Positions 1 through 5,098 of a stretch of 6,131 bases of DNA are shown here, piece after piece; within the stretch, counting starts at the first letter, position 1; each line of letters opens with the position of its first letter. The DNA comes from Sediminibacterium sp. (GTDB taxonomy: Bacteria; Bacteroidota; Bacteroidia; Chitinophagales; Chitinophagaceae). The stretch covers positions 1-6,131 of the forward strand of contig JAQBNJ010000191.1 in NCBI GenBank assembly GCA_028288645.1. Direction: 5' to 3'. The translations under genes and the position numbers were made by a program. The notes beneath the pieces were generated by a model, which was not told the DNA's origin, made no database searches, and worked only from the letters and a program-made list of their open reading frames with translations.

Positions 1-379
1 GATGATGATCGGATAAAATTTCCATTACCTGGAAATATAATAGATCGCGATCGAGCCGGTAAGGGTCTATCAAACTTATTTCCCTCGTTAACTTATTGCT
101 TAGTTGAAGAACATCGTCAGCAGTATAGGCCTGTGGTTTGTTTGCACGCAGGGGATTCAGCAGGTATCGCCGGTAATTGTAAGCGGACCTTTTCTTTGGG
201 TCGGATAAAACCTGGTAGGCCTCCTTTATCGTGGTAAATCTTTCTGTGGTGTCGCCGCTGTTATTATTCTTATCAGGATGATATTTCAATGCCAGTCTCC
301 TGAATGCTTTTTTGATCTCTTCCGTTGTTGCGGTCGGCGAGACATACAATACCTGGTAATGATCTTTCAGCGCTTCCAT
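1..379 (-). CDS. J-domain (DnaJ-like) co-chaperone, C-terminus cut off by window edge
   Basis: 126 codons are visible from the ATG at 379. The J domain occupies roughly residues 5-67: helix I around [15 protein letters not shown], basic helix [13 protein letters not shown], the diagnostic HPD tripeptide at 34-36, and helix III with [15 protein letters not shown] at 53-67. J domains stimulate the ATPase of an Hsp70 (DnaK) and deliver substrates to it. Beyond residue 70 there is no Gly/Phe-rich linker and no zinc-finger cysteine motif, so this is not classical DnaJ. It looks like a J-domain-only or J-plus-unknown-domain protein (class C), with the segment [18 protein letters not shown] following. 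The gene starts 6 bp after the stop of the STAS gene on the same strand, so the two are almost certainly co-transcribed and perhaps translationally coupled. No Shine-Dalgarno is seen. The J domain is certain; the specific role and the missing C-terminal part are unknown. Confidence 0.9.
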   Translation of the reverse strand, partial: MEALKDHYQVLYVSPTATTEEIKKAFRRLALKYHPDKNNNSGDTTERFTTIKEAYQVLSDPKKRSAYNYRRYLLNPLRANKPQAYTADDVLQLSNKLTREISLIDPYRLDRDLLYFQVMEILSDHH

Positions 380-385
380 TCGAGG

Positions 386-784
386 TTATGCGTTTTTATC
401 AAACTCCATATCATCCCCATCCAATAACTCGCGTTCAATTTCTTCCATCTGAACAATATCCCATGCTTCACTTTCTGTAGGTGTAATATTCAGTAGTTCA
501 AGCAGTTCTGTTTTCTCAAAGAATTCTTCCACAGACGGTTGCAAACAGCAGATCACAAAAGAGGCACCGAATTCATAGAATTTTTGTTGCAGCTCAGAAA
601 TTGTATCGCTGGCCGGTTCATCAATATTTGACACGTTTGCCATGTTCAAAACCACATTTTTTACCTGTTTTTGCAGTTGCTCATCGCAGTTTTTGGCGAT
701 TATTGCTGCTATATTGGCAGAGAGTTCCGGTTGAATTGGTGTTACAACAGTAAATTTCTCTTTGGTATCAATTTTGACTTCCAT
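386..784 (-). CDS. STAS-domain protein (anti-sigma factor antagonist-like), phosphosite not conserved
   Basis: 132 residues, about the length of a single-domain STAS protein such as SpoIIAA or RsbV. Visible STAS features are an N-terminal beta strand (KFTVVTPIQPELSANI, residues 10-25), a helix, the core strand VKNVVLNMANVSNID (41-55), a helix starting TISELQQKFYEFGA, the strand SFVICC (75-80) and a following helix VEEFFEKTELLELL. The C-terminal tail (105-132) is very acidic. Family members act as anti-anti-sigma factors or as stressosome-type scaffolds whose D-S-[S/T]-G serine is phosphorylated by a partner kinase. Here the loop reads D55-E56-P57-A58, so that phosphoacceptor is missing. It is the first gene of a unit with the J-domain gene, divergent from clpC. 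No anti-sigma kinase or sigma factor is in the window, so the partner is unknown. The fold call is fairly secure; the regulatory role is inferred. Confidence 0.78.
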   Translation of the reverse strand: MEVKIDTKEKFTVVTPIQPELSANIAAIIAKNCDEQLQKQVKNVVLNMANVSNIDEPASDTISELQQKFYEFGASFVICCLQPSVEEFFEKTELLELLNITPTESEAWDIVQMEEIERELLDGDDMEFDKNA

Positions 785-813
785 TGGTATGATTTTGTTT
801 GGTAACTTAAATA

Positions 814-890
814 AGCTGTTAGGTTTTAGCTGTCAGGAGTTAGCCAGGAAATAGTTTTTGCTAACTCCTAAAAGCTAACGGCTAAAAGCT
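814..890. repeat. 31-bp imperfect inverted repeat in the divergent intergenic region
   Basis: Arms 814-844 and 860-890 are reverse complements at 25 of 31 positions, with a 15-bp spacer. The inner ten pairs are perfect (AGGAGTTAGC at 835-844 against GCTAACTCCT at 860-869). The arms consist of variants of GCTAAAAGCT and GCTGTTAG. The structure would sit inside the 5' leader of the STAS mRNA if the candidate promoter at 936-968 is used, or upstream of the clpC promoter. There is no run of T after it, so it is not an ordinary intrinsic terminator. A dispersed REP-like element is the simplest reading. Confidence 0.65.
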
Positions 891-907
891 GACGCTAAGA
901 TTAACAG
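868..907. repeat. Three degenerate 13-14-bp tandem units (CTAAAAGCTAACG-like)
   Basis: Units run CTAAAAGCTAACGG (868-881), CTAAAAGCTGACG (882-894) and CTAAGATTAACAG (895-907). The first two differ by one substitution and one base of length; the third is decayed. They overlap the right arm of the larger inverted repeat, so the hairpin appears to be built from the same short word. No function can be assigned. Confidence 0.5.
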
Positions 908-930
908 TTGTGCATAACTGCCATACAACT
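905..930. promoter_or_regulatory. Small overlapping dyads next to the divergent promoter
   Basis: CAGTT (905-909) and AACTG (916-920) flank a TGCA centre, forming a 16-bp palindrome with 14 matching positions. AGTTGT (906-911) and ACAACT (925-930) form a second inverted repeat with a 13-bp spacer. Both lie where the minus-strand transcript is predicted to begin and upstream of clpC, so they could be an operator or a 5' stem-loop. There is no match to CtsR or CIRCE sites. This is suggestive only, since short dyads occur by chance. Confidence 0.22.
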
Positions 931-935
931 TCAGT

Positions 936-968
936 CAAAAATATTCGTTATAATTGTATAAATCCAAA
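936..968 (-). promoter_or_regulatory. Candidate Bacteroidota-type promoter for the STAS/J-domain unit
   Basis: Reading the minus strand, TTTG (968-965) is followed after 21 nt by TATTTTTG (943-936), a full match to the TAnnTTTG -7 element of the Bacteroidota primary sigma factor with an acceptable distance to a -33 TTTG. Transcription would start near 930, giving a leader of about 145 nt ahead of the STAS ATG at 784. The -33 box lies only about 8 bp upstream of the clpC start codon, so the clpC leader and this promoter overlap. This is motif matching only, in AT-rich DNA. Confidence 0.45.
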
Positions 969-975
969 TTAGGCC

Positions 976-2901
976 ATGGATAATAATTTTTCAGCACAGG
1001 TAATAGAGATCATATCCTTCAGCAGGGAAGAAGCGCTGAGGTTGGGTAATGATTTTATAGGAACAGAACATTTATTGTTGGGTTTGATCCGCGATGGGGA
1101 CAATACGGCCATTAAGGTATTAAAGCAACTCAATGTTGACCTATATGAATTACGGAAAGAAGTAGAACTCGCCGTAAAAGATAAAACGGGTAAAAATATA
1201 GCCAATATCAACAGTCTTCCGTTGACCAAGCAGGCAGAGAAAGTGATCCGCGTAACCGTACTGGAAGCGAAGGCGCTCAAGAGCCCATTGGTGGAAACAG
1301 AACATTTGATGTTGAGTATCCTCAAGAACAAAGAAAATATCGCTACACAGATCCTGAATCAATTTGATGTGGACTACGATCTTTTCCGCAACGAACTCGG
1401 TATGGTTGGCACCACCAACCCGCCACCTCCGCGCAGTGAATTCACAGATGATGACAACGATGAATTCGATGAAGAAAAACGCGGTGCAGGCTATCAGCAG
1501 CAAAGAGCCGGTAAGCAAGCCGGTGCAGCCAAAAGTAAAACACCGGTACTTGATAACTTCGGCCGCGATATAACTAAACTGGCTGAATCAGGTACGCTTG
1601 ATCCGATCATTGGCCGTGAAGAAGAAATAGAACGTGTGAGCCAGATCCTGAGCCGCCGTAAAAAGAACAATCCTATTTTAATTGGTGAACCGGGAGTGGG
1701 TAAGACTGCCATTGTAGAAGGTCTTGCCTTACGCATCGTTCAGAGAAAAGTGAGCCGCGTATTGTTTGACAAACGTGTGATCTCTCTTGACCTGGCAGCT
1801 CTTGTAGCTGGTACCAAATACCGTGGACAGTTTGAAGAAAGGATGAAAGCCATCATGAACGAACTGGAAAAGAACCGTGATGTGATATTGTTCATTGATG
1901 AGATACATACTATTGTTGGCGCAGGTGGCGCAAGTGGTTCACTCGATGCATCCAATATTTTCAAACCAGCTTTGGCGAGGGGAGAACTGCAATGTATCGG
2001 TGCCTCTACATTGGATGAGTATCGCATGTACATAGAGAAGGATGGTGCATTGGACCGTCGTTTCCAGAAAGTATTGATCGAGCCGCCGAGTGTGGAAGAA
2101 ACGATTTTGATCCTGACCAATATCAAATCCAAATACGAAGATTTCCATAATGTGACTTATGGTGATGATGCTATTGACGCGTGCGTGAAATTAAGCGACC
2201 GTTATATGACCGACAGGTTGTTGCCCGATAAAGCGATCGATGTATTGGATGAGGTAGGTGCACGTGTGCATTTGAAGAACATCAATGTGCCGCAGGACAT
2301 CGTGGAGCTCGAAAAGAAAATAGAAGACGTTAAGAACGAAAAAAATAAAGTAGTGAAGAGTCAGCGCTTTGAAGAAGCTGCTTCACTGCGTGATACGGAA
2401 AAACGTTTGGGTGAAGAACTTGAAAAAGCAAAGAACCAGTGGGAAGAAGAGAGCAAACACAAACGTTACCCGATCACTGAAGAAAATATTGCTGAAGTAG
2501 TGAGCATGATGACCGGCATACCTGTGAAACGCATGGTACAGGCCGAAACAGAGAAACTACGCAGGATGGCCGATGATATGAAGGACATGGTGGTTGGACA
2601 GGATGAAGCCATCCAGAAAGTAGTCAAAGCTATTCAGCGTAATCGTGTGGGATTGAAGGATCCGAAGAAACCTATTGGGAGCTTTATTTTCTTAGGCCCA
2701 ACGGGTGTTGGTAAAACAGAAATGGCGCGTGCCCTGGCGAGGTATATGTTCGACTCAGAAGATTCTTTGATCAGGATCGATATGAGCGAATACATGGAGA
2801 AATTTACCGTGAGCAGGCTGATCGGTGCACCTCCCGGCTATGTAGGATATGAAGAAGGCGGACAGCTTACTGAAAAGTACGCCGCAAACCTTATTGTGTG
2901 A
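976..2901 (+). CDS. clpC: ClpC AAA+ unfoldase, N-terminal 634 residues up to a frameshift
   Basis: Clp/Hsp100 ATPase that unfolds substrates and feeds them to the ClpP peptidase in the cytoplasm. The start MDNNFSAQV at 976 is the usual ClpC N-terminus. Domains: the double Clp-N repeat (about 1-145); an acidic, Pro- and Gln-rich linker (about 146-190); AAA+ module D1 with Walker [10 protein letters not shown] (237-245), pore loop GTKYRG (279-284) and Walker [10 protein letters not shown] (303-311); a UVR-type coiled middle domain (about 446-486, [12 protein letters not shown] at 462) typical of ClpC and absent from ClpA; and D2 with Walker [11 protein letters not shown] (573-582) and pore loop [13 protein letters not shown] (617-629). 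After E633-K634 the frame is lost and seven foreign codons (YAANLIV) lead to TGA at 2899-2901. The rest of the protein continues in the -1 frame from 2877. Joined, the gene spans 976-3533 and gives 852 residues, the normal ClpC length. No Shine-Dalgarno is seen. Confidence 0.95.
   Translation: MDNNFSAQVIEIISFSREEALRLGNDFIGTEHLLLGLIRDGDNTAIKVLKQLNVDLYELRKEVELAVKDKTGKNIANINSLPLTKQAEKVIRVTVLEAKALKSPLVETEHLMLSILKNKENIATQILNQFDVDYDLFRNELGMVGTTNPPPPRSEFTDDDNDEFDEEKRGAGYQQQRAGKQAGAAKSKTPVLDNFGRDITKLAESGTLDPIIGREEEIERVSQILSRRKKNNPILIGEPGVGKTAIVEGLALRIVQRKVSRVLFDKRVISLDLAALVAGTKYRGQFEERMKAIMNELEKNRDVILFIDEIHTIVGAGGASGSLDASNIFKPALARGELQCIGASTLDEYRMYIEKDGALDRRFQKVLIEPPSVEETILILTNIKSKYEDFHNVTYGDDAIDACVKLSDRYMTDRLLPDKAIDVLDEVGARVHLKNINVPQDIVELEKKIEDVKNEKNKVVKSQRFEEAASLRDTEKRLGEELEKAKNQWEEESKHKRYPITEENIAEVVSMMTGIPVKRMVQAETEKLRRMADDMKDMVVGQDEAIQKVVKAIQRNRVGLKDPKKPIGSFIFLGPTGVGKTEMARALARYMFDSEDSLIRIDMSEYMEKFTVSRLIGAPPGYVGYEEGGQLTEKYAANLIV
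2872..2879 (+). other. clpC: Frameshift site in clpC (apparent loss of one G)
   Basis: Frame 0 reads GAA AAG TAC GCC and soon stops. Reusing G2877 (a -1 shift, or one extra G giving AAAAGG) yields [15 protein letters not shown], which matches the usual ClpC stretch [22 protein letters not shown]. No residue is lost or gained at the junction. A single-base deletion or a homopolymer base-call error in AAAAG(G) explains this best. The second open frame has no convincing start of its own: the GTG at 2898 lies inside the Walker B strand. Confidence 0.9.
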
Positions 2902-3533
2902 TCCTCCTGGATGAGATCGAAAAAGCCCACCCGGATATTTACAATATTTTATTGCAGGTACTGGACGATGGACAGTTAACAGATGGACTAGGACGTAAAG
3001 TTGATTTCAAAAACACCATGATCATTATGACCTCCAATATTGGCGTGCGTCAGTTGAAAGAGTTTGGTGATGGAGTAGGTTTTGCAACCGCAACACGTAT
3101 GCAGAATTCGGAAGATAACAACAAAGCGGTGATCGAGAAAGCATTGAAGCGTACTTTCTCACCTGAGTTCCTGAACAGGATCGACGATGTGGTGGTGTTC
3201 AATGCACTCAGTAGGGAAAATATCTTCAACATCATTGATATCCTGATGAAAGGTGTTTCCAAGCGTTTGCAGAATTTAGGGTTCTCGCTTGAGTTAACAC
3301 CTGATGCAAAAGATTTTATCGCTGAGAAAGGATATGATGTACAGTTTGGTGCAAGGCCGCTACACCGTGCTATCCAGAAATATCTCGAAGATCCATTGGC
3401 AGAAGAGATCCTGAATTTCAATGTCAAAATGGGCGACCTGTTAGTCGCCGACCTTGATAAGGAATCCGGAAAGATCATTTTCAGTTTCCGTCCTAAGATA
3501 GAAGAAGGGACAACGGAAGCGAAGGAAGTATAA
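2877..3533 (+). CDS. clpC: ClpC C-terminal part (second half of D2), downstream of the frameshift
   Basis: Continues ClpC in the shifted frame: VRRKPYCV leads into the D2 Walker [14 protein letters not shown] (residues about 642-654 of the joined protein), sensor 1 TMIIMTSN, a V-G-F tripeptide (joined 701-703) in the position of the ClpP-docking loop, the arginine-finger region [11 protein letters not shown] (Arg about 735) and sensor 2 [10 protein letters not shown] (792-801), ending at a TAA at 3531-3533. All D2 catalytic landmarks are intact, and so is the predicted ClpP contact, so there is no sign of decay beyond the one base. Alone, this fragment has no ATP-binding P-loop and could not work. 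If the shift is real, the cell makes a ClpC truncated in D2 unless ribosomes slip. Confidence 0.93.
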   Translation, partial: VRRKPYCVILLDEIEKAHPDIYNILLQVLDDGQLTDGLGRKVDFKNTMIIMTSNIGVRQLKEFGDGVGFATATRMQNSEDNNKAVIEKALKRTFSPEFLNRIDDVVVFNALSRENIFNIIDILMKGVSKRLQNLGFSLELTPDAKDFIAEKGYDVQFGARPLHRAIQKYLEDPLAEEILNFNVKMGDLLVADLDKESGKIIFSFRPKIEEGTTEAKEV

Positions 3534-3552
3534 AGTAAGTACAGTAAGATAG

Positions 3553-3586
3553 AAAGCCTCGCGAAAGCGGGGCTTTTAAATTTTTA
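3553..3586 (+). terminator. Intrinsic terminator after clpC
   Basis: AAAGCCTCGC (3553-3562) pairs with GCGGGGCTTT (3567-3576) around a GAAA tetraloop, giving ten pairs with one G-T wobble. It is followed by T-rich sequence interrupted by three A. It lies 19 bp after the clpC stop codon. Confidence 0.85.
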
Positions 3587-3588
3587 GG

Positions 3589-3734
3589 ACACGAATTTTC
3601 CGAACACGAATTTTAAACGAATTACACGAATTGATGGACAAGACCGCTGAGTACGTTCCAGCAGCTTTGCTTTTGGAAAGATGCTCACTAATTCGTGTAA
3701 TTCGTTTAAAATTCGTGTTATACAAAATTTGTGT
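3589..3734. repeat. Long palindromic element built on ACACGAATT / AATTCGTGT
   Basis: The inner arms 3603-3632 and 3690-3719 are perfect reverse complements over 30 bp. Outward, 3589-3599 pairs with 3724-3734 with one mismatch, so the arms total about 44 bp around a 57-bp centre. The arms are made of the nonamer ACACGAATT (3589, 3604, 3624) and its complement AATTCGTGT (3690, 3710), spaced at roughly 10-20 bp. The centre holds a smaller hairpin (3656-3678). The left arm can pair equally well with the second right arm at 3830-3858. There is no open reading frame and no transposase nearby. It resembles a dispersed intergenic repeat in a convergent gene gap, possibly acting as a two-way transcription stop. 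Confidence 0.85.
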
Positions 3735-3786
3735 CACGTAAAATCGGGTTCCTAATACTCATTCTTCCCCCACCGAAAAGTGTTTA
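3647..3786. repeat. 140-bp tandem duplication, copy A
   Basis: Copy A aligns without gaps to copy B (3787-3926) with ten substitutions in 140 positions, and the two are exactly adjacent, each starting CTGA. The unit contains a 23-nt hairpin (3656-3678), the AATTCGTGT arm and, at its right end, the final ten codons and stop of ubiX in minus orientation. Copy A therefore carries a redundant ubiX tail. Confidence 0.93.
3752..3786 (-). pseudogene. Duplicated ubiX C-terminal tail (ten codons plus stop)
   Basis: On the minus strand this reads N-T-F-R-W-G-K-N-E-Y-stop, against N-T-F-R-W-G-K-K-E-Y-stop at the true end of ubiX. It was carried by the 140-bp tandem duplication and has no upstream coding sequence in frame, so it is a non-functional gene scrap. 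Two of the four differences are silent; the other two together change one Lys codon or lie in the stop-proximal codons. Confidence 0.85.
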
Positions 3787-3926
3787 CTGAATACGTTCCA
3801 GCAGCTTCGCTTTTGGAAAGATACTCACTAATTCGTGTAATTCGTTTAAAATTCGTGTTATACAAAATTTGTGTCGCGTAAATTCGTGTCCCTAATATTC
3901 TTTCTTCCCCCAGCGAAAAGTGTTTA
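3787..3926. repeat. 140-bp tandem duplication, copy B, overlapping the 3' end of ubiX
   Basis: The second copy ends inside the functional ubiX gene, so its last 35 bp are coding. Its outer segment 3880-3896 is also close to the reverse complement of 3582-3598 (one extra C), so the DNA left of copy A looks like a shortened inverted copy of the same module. A hairpin of TTCCAGCAGC and GCTTTTGGAA arms lies at 3796-3818; between copies only its three-base loop differs (TTT or TTC). Confidence 0.93.
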
Positions 3927-4461
3927 CATCAATCCCCGCAAGATCAAGCACTCTATCCACCACCGTGGCCGCAACTTCTTCAATCGTCTTGGGCAAACTA
4001 TAAAACGAAGGAGTAGCAGGGCAAATAATTCCACCCGCCAATGTAACAAGTTCCATGTTCTTAATATGGATGAGGCTGTAAGGGGTATCCCTTACCATCA
4101 GGATTAGTTTTCTCCTTTCTTTCAGTATCACATCAGCAGCGCGGGTAACAAGATCATCACTAACTCCATGCGCAATTCTTCCCAATGTGCCCATGCTGCA
4201 GGGCGCAATGATCATTACATTGTATTTGGCAGAGCCGGAAGCAAAAGGAGCGGAGAAATCGAATTTATCAAAATAGCGGAAAGGGTAATTGTTGTAATCC
4301 TGGTTGCCGAGTTCTGTTTGCCAAATCTCTTTGGCGTTATTGCTCATGACGATGCTTACTTCATCGTATTGGTCTTTTAATAGCACGAGTTTGTCCAGCA
4401 ACACTTTTGCGTATACTGAGCCGCTGGCGCCGGAAATGGCTACTGCTATTTTGTGAGGCAT
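3892..4461 (-). CDS. ubiX: UbiX-type flavin prenyltransferase
   Basis: 189 residues, the usual length. Enzymes of this family transfer a dimethylallyl group to FMN, making prenylated FMN for UbiD-type decarboxylases (quinone synthesis or aromatic acid metabolism); they act as soluble cytoplasmic oligomers. Visible signatures: a Rossmann-like start KIAVAISGASGS with the conserved G-A-S-G-S (11-15), the PCSMGTLGRIAHG segment (87-99), R124 in VRDTPYS, F153-Y154 in PATPSFYSLP, R170 in VDRVLDLAGI, and the C-terminal R-W-G (183-185) whose Trp is an active-site residue in characterised homologues. ATG 4461 directly precedes the first beta strand. It lies 48 bp after the membrane-protein gene on the same strand, so co-transcription is possible. 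No ubiD is in the window. Its last ten codons are repeated downstream. Confidence 0.95.
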   Translation of the reverse strand: MPHKIAVAISGASGSVYAKVLLDKLVLLKDQYDEVSIVMSNNAKEIWQTELGNQDYNNYPFRYFDKFDFSAPFASGSAKYNVMIIAPCSMGTLGRIAHGVSDDLVTRAADVILKERRKLILMVRDTPYSLIHIKNMELVTLAGGIICPATPSFYSLPKTIEEVAATVVDRVLDLAGIDVNTFRWGKKEY

Positions 4462-4479
4462 AAAATATCGTTCAAGATG

Positions 4480-4514
4480 TAAAGATACTCAGGTATCGAG
4501 TAAAATGTATCAAA
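4480..4514 (-). promoter_or_regulatory. Weak candidate promoter for ubiX
   Basis: On the minus strand TTTG (4514-4511) is followed after 23 nt by TATCTTTA (4487-4480), one base off TAnnTTTG, 18 bp before the ubiX ATG. The spacing is at the long end and the -7 box is imperfect. The gene may equally be read from further upstream. Confidence 0.2.
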
Positions 4515-5040
4515 GTAGTATCGGAGTGCCGATTACAAGATATTCAGGCTCCTTTTCGTTACATTCATTTTCACCCGGCGGAAAAATATACATGTCGTTA
4601 TCCAGAAGCATCCAACGCCTGTGTTGGTCTATGACCGTCATATTAAACATCCTCATCACCTGACCATACTCAACATCATTCATGAAATGAATTCGTATGA
4701 CCATGCTGCGATCGCAGGAATATTTCATTTGCAAAGCTGTAGTCCTGATCGTATTTATTTTCGGATCATCCTTTTTCCAATCATCACCGGTAACGATAAA
4801 TGATACAAACTTCTTGTTTTTGTTTAGTCTGAGAAGTTTTCTGCCATTAAATAGCGCGTTCTTTTTTTCTGAAGGGAGGTTGATCTTAAATACATTATCC
4901 CGTTTTAAAAAAAGGTATTCGATGTCACTCAATGCAAAAGCCAGTATAGAGAGGTTTACGATACCTATTACAATAGGACTAAATAGTATGATAGGAAAAC
5001 TGGTTTTGGTCATATCTATATGATGCAAGAGGCGGGACAT
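4510..5040 (-). CDS. Unrecognised single-pass membrane protein, faintly ExbD/TolR-like
   Basis: 176 residues, family not recognised. One transmembrane helix (about 15-37, FPIILFSPIVIGIVNLSILA) is followed by a soluble domain of about 135 residues that should be outside the cytoplasm if the short basic N-terminus stays in. The order of elements after the helix (FKINLP, strand KFVSFIVTGD, helix, strand MVIRIHF, then DVEYGQVMRMFNM, then a strand around RRWMLLDNDMYIF) recalls the periplasmic domain of ExbD/TolR. The membrane Asp that those proton-channel subunits need is absent and no ExbB partner is nearby, so any kinship is a guess. Two starts are possible: ATG 5040, which falls 5 bp after a terminator hairpin, or ATG 5013 (residue 10, MTKTSFPII). 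The latter leaves room for a leader and a normal signal-anchor, and may be the true one. It precedes ubiX on the same strand. Confidence 0.72.
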   Translation of the reverse strand: MSRLLHHIDMTKTSFPIILFSPIVIGIVNLSILAFALSDIEYLFLKRDNVFKINLPSEKKNALFNGRKLLRLNKNKKFVSFIVTGDDWKKDDPKINTIRTTALQMKYSCDRSMVIRIHFMNDVEYGQVMRMFNMTVIDQHRRWMLLDNDMYIFPPGENECNEKEPEYLVIGTPILL

Positions 5041-5045
5041 TCCAC

Positions 5046-5075
5046 AAAAAATCCCCGCATGTGCGGGGATTTTTT
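5046..5075 (-). terminator. Strong intrinsic terminator after the glgP-like gene
   Basis: A 13-bp perfect stem (5046-5058 with 5063-5075) has a GC core CCCCGC/GCGGGG, a four-base loop and A/T runs on both sides, so it can end transcription in either direction. On the minus strand it lies 23 bp after the stop of the phosphorylase-like gene and ends 5 bp before the ATG at 5040. Confidence 0.93.
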
Positions 5076-5098
5076 TGAAATCTAATATGATGATTTAT

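Noticed and set aside
835..869. Possible CIRCE (HrcA) operator upstream of clpC
   Set aside because: CIRCE is TTAGCACTC-N9-GAGTGCTAA. Here the half-sites are AGGAGTTAGC and GCTAACTCCT, in a different order and with a 15-bp spacer.
908..975. Possible CtsR heptad repeat controlling clpC
   Set aside because: Only a single GTCAAAA-like half is present (934-940), with no second GGTCAAA three bases away.
2872..2879. Programmed -1 frameshift in clpC as the leading explanation
   Set aside because: There is no X-XXY-YYZ heptamer (it reads T-GAA-AAG), no obvious stimulatory hairpin just downstream, and no known recoding in clpC. A base-call error or mutation is simpler, so it is kept only as an alternative.
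2898..3533. Independent small ATPase gene starting at GTG 2898
   Set aside because: The GTG lies within the Walker B strand of ClpC D2, and the product would have no P-loop; it is the rest of clpC.
3589..3734. Insertion sequence or MITE with terminal inverted repeats
   Set aside because: There is no transposase and no clear target-site duplication, and the arms are internally repetitive; I cannot define element ends, so it is listed only as a repeat.
3589..3926. CRISPR array
   Set aside because: The repeated words are only about 9 bp, occur in both orientations and have no uniform spacers; the larger unit is a two-copy tandem duplication, and no cas gene is present.
3871..4107. Plus-strand open frame of 78 codons opposite ubiX
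   Set aside because: It lies over the ubiX 3' part and the repeat on the other strand, has no recognisable domain, and ubiX is clearly the real gene.
4697..5023. Plus-strand open frame of 108 codons opposite the membrane-protein gene
   Set aside because: The phenylalanine- and serine-rich translation is the mirror of the minus-strand lysine-rich gene. The minus strand has a better start, membrane anchor and operon context, though with an unknown family this choice is less certain than elsewhere.
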